Positions 1 to 9,161 of a stretch of 64,000 bases of DNA are shown here, in pieces (the stretch's first letter is position 1; each line of letters opens with the position of its first letter). The translations under genes and the position numbers were made by a program. Source of the stretch: Dimorphilus gyrociliatus (lineage: Eukaryota; Annelida; Polychaeta; Dinophilidae); contig CAJFCJ010000083.1 in assembly GCA_904063045.1 (NCBI GenBank), positions 1 through 64,000 of the forward strand, read 5' to 3'. The notes under the pieces are model-generated. The model was not told the origin of the DNA and ran no database searches. It worked only from the letters and a program-made list of their open reading frames with translations.

Positions 1-2128
1 TTCTTGTTGGGAATCTAATTGTTCAGAGATGATTTTAGTCTCATCTAAAAATATACTGACTCATTGTCTGTGTCACTTGTATTTCTTCTCATCTTGGGAT
101 GAATCACCACTATGAGGGACTCATTATCGAATGGTTATGTCAATAATTTCACCTTCAATAATTATTGACTCATTATCCGAATGGTTATATCAATAATTTC
201 GCTTTCAAATTATTGACTCATTGTCTGAACTAGATATTTCATCTCTCTATCAAGAATAATGTTTGCCTCTGAATCTGTATTTTGATCCAGTTCATTATTT
301 GTTTCTGTGTCATCACTTTCAGATGAGCTTGAAGGTTCATTGAGACTGTAATTACTGTCTGTTTAAAGTATTGCTTGTGTCATAACCAGTATCAGAATTA
401 GTAACTTCCATCTCTGAGTCATCACTATCTAGCTTTCTGATGAAGAGTCATGCTGTCCCATCATGGCTATAGTGACTTTGTTAGTTGAGGTTGCCTTATT
501 CTTTCAGCCAGGTTCCCTTTCCTTCTATCAAATTTGAGAGAACACTGTTTAGCTTCAAAATTGAGGTTTGCTCCCACAGTTGTAGGAAATCACAACCAAG
601 TTTATTGCTATGTTAGATTTCCATAACTATAAATTCTTGTTCCATACTTTCTCCAGCAAATTGGATATTCAGCTTTACGCTTCCTTTTGCTTTAAAGCTT
701 TCCCATCAGCTGAAGTTATAATTGGTAAGCCAATTGTTCTTATCCATAATTGTAACATCCATTAACTTGATTTCTTTTTCAGTAATAAAGATCTCAATGC
801 TCCGTGTCACACAAGGCAATGACTTCTTGGCCTTTTTGATCTTCAAACGAATTGAAGTCATTTCTTCCTTCTACCTGAGAAAGATATTGGAGTGTGTTAT
901 TTCCTTCTCCACAAGGTGAAAGATTGTTGTTGCTTCTTCCCTGTTTCCAACTTATTAGATTCATTGCTAGTCTTAATCTGCTACCATGTACCAACTTGCA
1001 TGTATTATCATCCATTTGATTTCATATATCCACTTTTGATGATTGACTTTTGTTATTCGGTATGGCCTAACCATTTTAAAGAAGGATTTTGTTATTGCAA
1101 TTCTTGCAGCATCATTCTTAAGAATACTTCATCATCAACCTCAAAATATTTTGGAAGATTGAGATTTCTATTCTTTCTTTCCCTATATTGTTCTTTTGCC
1201 AGATGATTTACAGAAGGCTGTAGCTCTTAACTTACAATTGCTGCTGGTGATTAATACAAATAGTACATTTGTTTCAGGAGAGGTAGTATGCATTGTTACA
1301 TCAATCAGTGTTCTTGTGCTGTGCCAAAAAGAAGTTCCTGGGTGGTAGTCTTGTACTTCCTACAGGTGATTGATTCAAAAATGCTTGAATCAAGGTAGGT
1401 TTGCAACCCAGTATGCTGATTTTCTTCCACCACTAATTTATTGATTTCCTTCCTCACTTCTCATTTCTTCGTTCAACTAGTCCATTGCTCTGGCTTCTAT
1501 AAGCTGTTGTTTGGATTTTCTCAATACCTAATACCTTCATAAACTCTTTAAAAGCTTTACCAACAAAGTTTCTTCCTTATCTGTCAACATTTGTTTTGGA
1601 ATCCAAAAATGGGAAAAAATCTGTTGAAAAGAAGTTTGCAATTTCTTTACTGGTTCTGTTTGAGTGCATATAAAACTGTGTATCTACTAAATGATCCACT
1701 ATCACAAGTATGAATCTGTATGCTTAACCATGGGTAAGGGTCCCATTATATCCATGGCTACCAACTCCATTGGTGATGCAGGTGAAAGTTTCTACCAAAG
1801 GTATACTCTACTCCTACCATTCATTTGTTCACACAAAGTGCAATCCTTTATTGAATTCTCAATCATAATCTTTAATTTTGGTGCCAAAAGTCTTTGTAAT
1901 TATTTGTAATGTCATTCTGGTCCATGGTGATTGTGAATTTTATTTTTATGGAATTTAGGAGCAGATTAGCATCAAATGGTCAGGTAAAACCAGAATGTTT
2001 CTTTCTTCAAGGATAATCCAGATCATTTCCTTGTGAACAAACATCTCCATTATGAAAGGTGTAAAAGTTCCAAAATAAGAATAGGTAGCTGACCATCCAT
2101 GTTAAATATTCTTTAATTGATTTTAAAT
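1..2128 (-). pseudogene. Integrase, second protease-like domain and acidic region of element A, frameshifted
   Basis: This stretch matches 11857-14050 of element B (integrase, the protease-like domain after it, and the Ser/Asp/Glu-rich tail), but no long frame is open. Compared with B, most differences are one-base losses, many inside homopolymers; for example the run in the B segment near 11990 has three G and here has two. The neighbouring 2129-5371 is clean. The pattern looks more like unpolished long-read sequence than old decay. The open frame from the right ends at 2129 because one T is missing relative to B. Confidence 0.8.
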
Positions 2129-5100
2129 TCACATCTTTTCTTGCTCTGACTGTAAGTCAACAGAAGACAAATCAATTTTCTCTTCACTGTTATCACTGGT
2201 AGCTACAAAAGTTAACTCTGGTGTATGTTCATACTGTTCCATTTTAACTGAAATAGAGGGAGAATTCTCCTTTTTGATCTTTCCATGAATTAGCTCTTCA
2301 AATGTTACTTTCCTTGGGGGTGTATATTCTTCTAATCTTGTTAATGCATCTGCTCTATTTTTTCGTCCTGTCACATAGTTAATTGTAAATTTTAAATCCA
2401 TTAAAGCCATGACCCATTTTGCTGTGCTGACATTCAATTTGTTTTGCTTAAATGTTTGTACTAGACTCTGATGGTCAGTATATAAAAAGAATGGCTTGTC
2501 TTGAAGGTAATGTAAAAATTTCTTTACAACCCAGTAAACACCAAATGCTTCCTTTTGATAGGCTGCATATTTCATTTGATTATTGTTGAATTGTTTTGAA
2601 GCGTAGGCAATGGGTTTCATTGTTTTCTTCCCATTCTCATCTACATAAACTTGTTCAAGAACTCCTCCTACAGCTACATTCGATGCATCTGTTGTTAAGT
2701 GAAAATCTTTAGCAAAATCAGGTAGTTGTAATACAGGAGGGTTAACTACTGCATCTCTCAACTTGAAAAATGATTGCTTGGCTTCCTCAGTCCATTGCAA
2801 TTTATCCTTTTTCCCATGTAGTTTCATTAACATATACAGAGGTTTAGCTACTCTTGCAAAATCTTGTATAAATTTTCTGTAATAGCCACAAAATGCAACA
2901 AAGCTTAGTAGTGAATTTGCAAACACTGGTGGCTGTAAATTATATAATTTATCTGTCTTGGACTTATCTGTTTCAATCCCCTTTTCTGATACAATGTGTC
3001 CCAAGAATTGAACTTGTTCTTTCAAAAACACACATTTACTTAGTTTAATCTTAAAATTGTACTTTTGAATCTGTTGAAGAATGGTCTCCAATGCTTCCCA
3101 ATGTTGGTCCAGCGACTTGGTAAATATTATTATGTCATCAAGGTAGTTTAGGCACAAATGCTTTACATCCTTTAGCACAAATGAATTCATTACATAACTA
3201 AAATGAGGAGGGGCATTGGTTAATCCAAAAGGCATCTTAATAAATTCAAACAAGCCAAAAGGTGTAATAAATGCTGTTTTAGACCTATCTTCTTTCTTGA
3301 TGTTAATGTGGTGGTATGCACTTGTCAAATCCATTGTAGAAAAGAATTTATTTCCTCCTCCCAAATGGTCAAAAAGATCATCTTGATTTGGCAGTGGATA
3401 CTTGTTTTTAACTGTCATTTTGTTTAGTTTTCTATAATCTACACACATTCGTAGACTACCTTCCTTCTTTCTTACGAAAACAATTGGTGAAGCCCAATTG
3501 CTCTTGCTTGGTTGAATAACTTTGCTTTTTACCAATTCAGCTATCTGTTGCTTACATTCTTCTTGTTTTTGAGGAGGCATTCTATATGGCCTTTGTCTAT
3601 ATGGTGTTGAACCTGGTTCAAGAGTTATTTCCAAGGGTGGTACCTCTGGATTGCCAATATCAAATCTGTCTTCTGCAATAGTTTCTTTATATTTTGCCAG
3701 AATTTGGGTAACTTTGTTCTTCATCTCGGGATTTTCTTGTTCAATTGTTGTCTGAAGGGTATGTATTTGACTCTCATTCTTTTTCATAATAAGAGGAACT
3801 GGGTAAAACCCTTTGAAAGATAAGTGTTGTGTTCCAACAGGGTAATTCTTTTCTGTACCTGGCTGGAGTATAATCTGTCTCTTGCCAAAGTCAAGGGTAG
3901 CTCCATTTTGTTGTAGAAAGTCACACCCAATAATACATTGTTGTGTAATGATTTTGTTGATCAGAAAGCGTTGTTTAATAATCTTTTCATTAAAATAAAG
4001 TCTGAGAATGATTTCTCCACATATCTCGATGCTATTTCCTGAAGCATCTCTAGCATTTTTCACAGTTTGTTCTGGGAAGGATGCTTTTCCTTGAACTTGT
4101 CTTAATACCTTTTTTGAAATGAAAGATCTGTCACTACCAGAGTCTATCAAGGCATCAAACTTAAAACCAGTATTAGTTTCAAATTGTCCAATAAATGTTG
4201 AAGCATTTCGCTCAGATTGTTTGCTTTGTAACAGCTGACAAGTGGATTCGTCACTATCTGAAAAACAGAGAATATCTTGAACTTCGTCGTTTTCTGACAT
4301 GCTTTCATTGTCTAATGTTTCTAATTTTTGTAGCTTAGGTTCCTCTTTCAGTATCGTCTTTGCTGGTTGATTTTTCTTATAATACCTATTTGTTGTAGTT
4401 GGTGCATACTTTTGGACTTTTTGGCTTGAAAACTTTTCTTTAGTAGCATTTTTGTTGTCAGGTACATGCTTTCTATTCCAGAAATTTGGGGTTTCTGTAG
4501 AAGCATCTTTTCTGATTACCTGGGTCTTTTTGGTCTCTTTTCTTTGTTGAGTTTCCAATTTTGACACCATTGTGATCAGTTTTCTTTGAGTTAGTTTTAA
4601 TGAAGTTTCTGCTTGCTTAGCAGCCTCATATAGTTCTGCCAATGTTTGACATTTAGGATGTAAGGTGTACACTAAATGTAGAATATCCTGTTGTAATCCT
4701 CTTTGTAAAACTTCCATCAGTTTTATTTCTTTCATAGTTGCAAGCAATTGTGGTTCCATTGGTCTAGGTGGAGAAAACCTCTTTATCAATTTCTTTGCTC
4801 TATTAACAAACTGAACCACACTTTCGCCATTCATTTGCTTTAAGTTAAGCAATTTCTCCTGATACTCCAAAGGATCTAGATCAAATTCGTCATGGAGGGC
4901 TTTCCATATTTCCTCCACAGTAGGCTCTCCATCCAGAGCCAACACCAAATCCTTTGCAGGACCAGTTAAATAATCTAAAAGATTTGCTTTCACAACATCT
5001 TCTCCTATCCAACCATAAGCATAACATGCCTGATTAAAGTCTTCTTTGAATTTTGAACACTCCTTGCTTCCATCATACAACTTGAGAATAGTTCTTTGAG

Positions 5101-5371
5101 GGCGGTCCCAAGCAGCCCTTAATGCTTGAATTACTGTTGTGATATCAACATTTGGGTTCTGTGCTGGGTGATGTGTTCCATCTCCATGATCTGTTGGAAT
5201 TGTGATTCGATTTCTTTTCATTTCACTCACCAATCTATCATAGTCTTCAATTAGTCTCTGTTGCCTTTCTGGCATTTCTGCTGGCTGAATTGTAATTGTT
5301 GGAGTTGCTGGGGTTGAAGGGTTAGAGTCTGTAACTGCCCCAGTGGCATTTCCATTTCCTCCTTCTGCCAT
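2129..5371 (-). CDS. Gag-protease-reverse transcriptase-RNase H polyprotein of element A
   Basis: The frame is open upstream to 5506, but that part lies in the LTR; the first methionine after the primer binding site is at 5371. Order: a retrotransposon gag/capsid region (about residues 65-230 from this start), a basic linker without any CCHC zinc knuckle, retropepsin with DSG (near 4147) and the GCDFLQ motif, reverse transcriptase with CVDYRKLNK, FSTMDLTSAY, MPFGLTNAP and YLDD (near 3140), then RNase H with TTDAS, YTDHQSL and NRADALTR. It provides particle structure, polyprotein cleavage and cDNA synthesis. It is intact here, whereas element B breaks twice in the same region. The C-terminus is artificial: a one-base difference from B stops it just before integrase. 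Confidence 0.93.
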   Translation of the reverse strand: MAEGGNGNATGAVTDSNPSTPATPTITIQPAEMPERQQRLIEDYDRLVSEMKRNRITIPTDHGDGTHHPAQNPNVDITTVIQALRAAWDRPQRTILKLYDGSKECSKFKEDFNQACYAYGWIGEDVVKANLLDYLTGPAKDLVLALDGEPTVEEIWKALHDEFDLDPLEYQEKLLNLKQMNGESVVQFVNRAKKLIKRFSPPRPMEPQLLATMKEIKLMEVLQRGLQQDILHLVYTLHPKCQTLAELYEAAKQAETSLKLTQRKLITMVSKLETQQRKETKKTQVIRKDASTETPNFWNRKHVPDNKNATKEKFSSQKVQKYAPTTTNRYYKKNQPAKTILKEEPKLQKLETLDNESMSENDEVQDILCFSDSDESTCQLLQSKQSERNASTFIGQFETNTGFKFDALIDSGSDRSFISKKVLRQVQGKASFPEQTVKNARDASGNSIEICGEIILRLYFNEKIIKQRFLINKIITQQCIIGCDFLQQNGATLDFGKRQIILQPGTEKNYPVGTQHLSFKGFYPVPLIMKKNESQIHTLQTTIEQENPEMKNKVTQILAKYKETIAEDRFDIGNPEVPPLEITLEPGSTPYRQRPYRMPPQKQEECKQQIAELVKSKVIQPSKSNWASPIVFVRKKEGSLRMCVDYRKLNKMTVKNKYPLPNQDDLFDHLGGGNKFFSTMDLTSAYHHINIKKEDRSKTAFITPFGLFEFIKMPFGLTNAPPHFSYVMNSFVLKDVKHLCLNYLDDIIIFTKSLDQHWEALETILQQIQKYNFKIKLSKCVFLKEQVQFLGHIVSEKGIETDKSKTDKLYNLQPPVFANSLLSFVAFCGYYRKFIQDFARVAKPLYMLMKLHGKKDKLQWTEEAKQSFFKLRDAVVNPPVLQLPDFAKDFHLTTDASNVAVGGVLEQVYVDENGKKTMKPIAYASKQFNNNQMKYAAYQKEAFGVYWVVKKFLHYLQDKPFFLYTDHQSLVQTFKQNKLNVSTAKWVMALMDLKFTINYVTGRKNRADALTRLEEYTPPRKVTFEELIHGKIKKENSPSISVKMEQYEHTPELTFVATSDNSEEKIDLSSVDLQSEQEKM

Positions 5372-5409
5372 ATTTACTTTCTCAAAACTTTTGAATAAAC
5401 CAAAAGAAT

Positions 5410-5427
5410 ATCCTGCCAACTGCACCA
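5410..5427 (-). promoter_or_regulatory. Primer binding site of element A, tRNA-Ser type
   Basis: On the minus strand it reads TGGTGCAGTTGGCAGGAT, four bases inside the 5' LTR. It differs at two positions from the complement expected for a metazoan tRNA-Ser 3' end; element B differs at one other position. Their shared consensus fits tRNA-Ser exactly. Confidence 0.6.
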
Positions 5428-5431
5428 AATT

Positions 5432-6066
5432 TGAACTGCTCTTGCTGGCAAAATTTATGCATTTGCAAGTTATAACAATACTGGTTCTACTCGAACCTTT
5501 AAACAAATGTTTAAATTAAAACTGTTTATTTGCAATAATAATACTTAAGCAAGTAACAATATGAGAGTTCAATAGCAGAGTAGATAGTTTGTAATAGCAG
5601 GTTGCCAAATTACCAAACTGTCTTCCAATGTTGAGGAGTAGATGGATGGTTCCAGTGGAGGTTGTTTCCAGATGATTTTCCCAGGTCCTTGGGTCCAGAT
5701 GGAAGCTGCATGCCAAATGAGAATAATGAGGATTTATATACTTTGAGGTTTGTCTCTGACATCCAATCATCACTTTACAGTTGCCGAAATGTGTAGTTCA
5801 TATTTATCTTTAGTAACAGGATGTTACAAGGTTCAACATTTAGGAAGGTTAATTGAATTATAACTTGGCCACACCCTAGGCAAGTTAATTAAATTATAAC
5901 TTGGCCAAACCTTTATTGGTAATTAAAGATGAACCTTCAAGCTGACTGATCAGACTTATGTTTGGCCAATGTTATAGCATTTTCTTGCGTAGGTTTTAAG
6001 ATGTACATGTATATGTTGCATAAAATAATAGAGTTCAAGCATGTAAAATATAACCAAAGTTGTACA
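5432..6066 (-). repeat. 5' LTR of element A (635 bp)
   Basis: Minus-strand ends are TGTACA and (mutated) GTTCA, where other copies have GTACA. A TATA box (tttatata on plus, 5733-5740) and an AATAAA-type poly(A) signal near 5521-5527 are in the right order for U3-R-U5. The LTR carries an 85-codon frame (5516-5773), also open in the other three LTRs; I regard it as chance because it spans the promoter. It has the Gly-Arg and Tyr-Tyr-Lys variant shared with the right LTR of element B. Confidence 0.93.
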
Positions 6067-6752
6067 CCAGTGTACTGTTTAAATTCTTTTGTAACAGTTA
6101 CAGCTAATTTACTCCCTTTGTAATAAATTTGAATACCAACACTTTTCTTTGATGTTTTGATATAAGCAAAATCAAATTTAAGTTCTTTAAAATCAGTCCA
6201 AAGAAACTTTTGTTCATTGACAAAAATAAATCATTCATCAATGATGATTGTACCAACTTTACTTTGGATAATGATCTTTTGCATGTAATAATCATCTTTA
6301 AGAACACCTTTAACAATTGTATTGGTTGAATTATGATGTAGAATAGATATATGTTGACCACTTTTTCCAATAATATCATAACAAATATCAACAATTTGTT
6401 TTGTCTTTATATCAATAACATTTTGTGTAAAGTGAGGATCACCATTTCCACCTGGGTTTATTGCGTAAAAGAAAGAGTCAAAATAAATATAAATAAAAGG
6501 AAAAGAAATTATTTTGATCATACCAGGAGGGCAGTTATTTTCTGCATCAGGGGTTGCTGAGGTTGATACCCATTGGTTTGGATTATTTTTATCATTTCCT
6601 AAACATCTTGAATATGCAAAAGAAATAGTAGCCATAAGAACATTTAAGTTCCATTCAGCCAATTTTGTAAAATAATTTGAATCATTGGAAATTGATGAGA
6701 GTACCACTGAATCAACTACATTGTTATATAATAATTCAGAATATGTTGGAGG
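6067..6752 (-). pseudogene. Inter-alpha-trypsin inhibitor heavy chain (ITIH)-like C-terminal fragment
   Basis: Two minus-strand exons are visible. Exon a (about 6752-6527) ends in NCPPG with a GTATG donor. After a short intron ending in CCCAG at about 6458, exon b continues with GGNGDPHFTQNVID and a CYDIIGKSGQHISILHH segment, resembling the GDPHF...ICFDI.GKPG region of ITIH C-termini. One in-frame TGA near 6233 interrupts the frame; the same frame then resumes (FVNEQKFLWTDFKELKFDF) and runs until the LTR of element A cuts it at 6066. On the other side a MULE terminal array starts about ten bases beyond. ITIH proteins are secreted hyaluronan-binding partners; this piece is disrupted on both sides. 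It lacks the VIT and VWA domains. Confidence 0.6.
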
Positions 6753-6762
6753 ATTTGGGGTC

Positions 6763-6847
6763 GGGTGTGAACGTACCTGGGTGCGAACGTACCCGGGTGC
6801 GAACGTACCCTGGGCGGGTGCGAACGTACCCAGGTACGTTCGCACCC
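6763..6847 (+). repeat. MULE terminal array, 16-bp units GGGTGCGAACGTACCC
   Basis: Four direct units follow one another, with an extra GGC before the fourth, then one unit in inverted orientation, so the end can fold back. The array lies between the ITIH-like exon and the MULE leader, about 510 bases before the transposase start. A second array with the same layout but another core is at 38738-38806. GC content is far above the surroundings. Confidence 0.75.
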
Positions 6848-7353
6848 TATTTTTATATTTATTTTATTTTTTGAATTTTGAATAAACATGTACATTGACA
6901 CCCTTTTTTCCTTCTGTTCCTTCATTATATATTTGTTAATATATTGATTTGATAGAATGCAGATATTAAATAGAATACATATCCCATCAATATTAAATTA
7001 CTACTTTAAAAGAAAATGTTGTTGAAAGTGAAATAGCAGCCATTTTAATAGTGATAGTTTTATTAAATAAACTTTCACTTGGAATATTTATCCTTGCAAA
7101 AAGTAAAGCTATATTTACTGAATAAATTTGGACAAAGTTCTTCTTGGAAGCTTCAACAGAAGTGAGTATTATATCTAATCATTGAGATTGTTGATTCATG
7201 ATATTTTGATGTAATATACTATCTTCAATTGTGAAAAAGCTGAATATTTTTCATAAATAAAAATTTCAGCCATTTTGAATATTTGGAAAGGAAATTTATT
7301 GATAACTGGAAATATTTTTAGATAACCATCTACATTTGATTGAAGATTAAAAA
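6848..7353 (+). other. MULE 5' leader region
   Basis: AT-rich sequence without a convincing gene. Short blocks (agccattttaa, and a segment ending in ggacaaag) recur at the same relative place before the second MULE copy (38807-39215), so this is probably the element's own leader or promoter. Confidence 0.5.
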
Positions 7354-8496
7354 ATGGCTTTCAAATGTCACAATTGTCATTCAACAATTTATGGAAGGCA
7401 AAAATATTTGAAATGCAGCCTTTGTAAGAATCTTATTCATAGGAAATGCACAGGTATGTAACTCTTTAATCAGCTTTCATGTAATTATATTTTTTTAACA
7501 TATTCTTATAGAAACACATAACATACCAATTTGCAAACCTTGTAACAAAAAGAAAATGTACTGTCATGCTCAAGAAGTTAACTAATCTGGAAATTCATCA
7601 ATTCAAAGTAAATTCTGAAGAAAGCTTTATTGATGAAAGAAATAAGATTGCTGCAGTTGAGGAATCAATATTGGAGGATGAAAATCATGTTCTTTCAGAA
7701 TGCCAATCAATGGACCTAGACTCTTTGGAGGAAGTTGAAGAGAATGCTGAAGAATATTGTGAATCATCCACAAAAAGTGATTTTGAGATTGTAAAAGGAG
7801 AAGTAGAAAGGGACATGACATTTTACTGAATGATGGATATTCTTTTGTTGTTAAACATTAAAACACCATCAAGTACTATTTGGGTGTGCAGTGTGAGAAG
7901 TAAGAAGAAAAGATGTGTGGCCAGAATAAGACAAAATGGAAATTTATTTCTCAAAGGCAATTTGGAACATAATCACAACAGAAAAAAGAATTTAGAAGTG
8001 GATATTAAAGTGAAAACAGATTTGAAAATTGTTTGCAGAAGTGATAATCAAACAATCTGGAAGAAGCATTGCTGAAAAAGTTCTTCTATCCTATGAACCC
8101 AATGCAACTTGTCTTCCTGATATCAACTATTTGAAGAGAATGGCAAACTCAAATAGACAAAAGTTTAGGCCAGTGGAACCTAAAGTGTACAACTTTAATT
8201 TAGATGAAACATTTTTGCCTGATGAATTTTTGCAGAAAAGATATTTGTGAAAATGGAGAAAGAATTTTAATCTTTGCAACAAACCATCAGCTGAATTTAT
8301 TATCAAAATCCAACTGTTGGTACATTGATGGTACTTTCAAGATTGTAAAAGAACCATTTTATCAACTTGTCACTATTCACTCATTTGTTAAGAAGAGTGG
8401 TGATATGAAGCAAGTTCCTCTTGTTTTTATTTTTCTGACTTCAAAGCATACCAAAGCATACTTACAAGCATTTCAAGTAAATATTTCATATTATCT
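7354..8496 (+). pseudogene. MULE-type transposase, 5' half, copy 1
   Basis: Exon 1 (from ATG 7354) encodes a small zinc finger (CHNC, CSLC, HRKC) and ends at a GTATGT donor near 7453; exon 2 starts after a TTATAG acceptor near 7510. A frame change follows near 7570. Next come a Glu-rich stretch, a FLYWCH-like finger (IWVCSVRSKKKRC then LEHNHN, 7850-7980) and the first part of the MULE catalytic domain, with YIDGTFKIV carrying the first acidic residue (near 8328) and QVPLVFIFLTSKHTKAY. Four frames are needed to read it and the LTR of element B cuts it at 8497, so it is broken. The missing C-terminal part has a relative at 36700. Confidence 0.75.
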
Positions 8497-9131
8497 TGTA
8501 CTGCTCTTGCTGGCAAAATCTATGTGTTTGCAAGTTATAACAATACTGGTTCTACTCGAACCTTTAAACAAATGTTTAAATTAAAATGGTTTATTCGCAA
8601 TAATAATACTTAAGCAAGTAACAATATCAGAGTTCGATAGCAGAGTAGATAGTTTGTAAAAGCAGGTTGCCAAATTACCAAACTGTCTTCTAATGTTGAG
8701 GAGTAGATGGATGGTTCCAGTGGAGGTTGTTTCCAGATGATTTTCCCAGGTCCTTGGGTCCAGATGGAAGCTGCATGCCAAATGAGAATAATGAGAATTT
8801 ATATACTTTGAGGTTTGTCTCTGACATCCAATCATCACTTTACAGTTGCCGAAATGTGTAGTTCATATTTATCTTTAGTAACAGGATGTTACAAGGTTCA
8901 ACATTTAGGAAGGTTAATTGAATTATAACTTGGCCACACCCTAGGCAAGTTAATTAAATTATAACCTGGCCAAACCTTTATTGGTAATTAAAGATGAGCC
9001 TTCAAGCTGACTAATCAGACTTATGTTTGGCCAATGTTATAGCATTTTCTTGCGTAGGTTTTAAGATGTACATGTATATGTTGCATAAAATAATAGAGTT
9101 CAAGCATGTAAAATATAACCAAAGTTGTACA
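8497..9131 (-). repeat. 3' LTR of element B (635 bp)
   Basis: Terminal TGTACA...GTACA on the minus strand, with TATATAAA and AATAAA signals as in the other copies. It shares several diagnostic bases with the solo LTR at 36064-36699 (for example gttcgatagcag and gtaaaagcag) and differs there from the right LTR of the same element. Confidence 0.93.
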
Positions 9132-9144
9132 ACTTCCCCTTCTT
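9132..9144 (-). promoter_or_regulatory. Polypurine tract of element B
   Basis: On the minus strand AAGAAGGGGAAGT lies directly before the TGTACA end of the 3' LTR. This is the place and composition expected for the plus-strand primer. Confidence 0.8.
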
Positions 9145-9161
9145 TGTGAAGATGAGTCCCT

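Larger units (their letters stand above)
1..6066 (-). mobile_element. Ty3/gypsy LTR retrotransposon, element A (truncated by window edge)
   Basis: The element reads right to left: 5' LTR (5432-6066), primer binding site, gag-protease-RT-RNase H in one long frame, then integrase and downstream regions broken into small frames. It is nearly identical to element B along its whole visible length; base 1 matches about 11857 of element B, inside the start of the env-like region. The 3' end lies outside the window. Family assignment rests on the YLDD reverse transcriptase, RNase H after RT, and integrase after RNase H, which is the Ty3/gypsy order. Confidence 0.95.

Noticed and set aside
5516-5773. 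85-codon open frame present in all four LTRs
   Set aside because: It overlaps the TATA box and transcription start region; conservation follows from LTR identity and the sequence has no protein-like features.
6763-6847. CRISPR-like array
   Set aside because: The units are contiguous, without unique spacers, in an animal genome, and adjacent to a transposase.
6677-6925. Overlapping frames reading repeated RTYPG or GANVP on both strands
   Set aside because: They are translations of the 16-bp terminal array, not genes.
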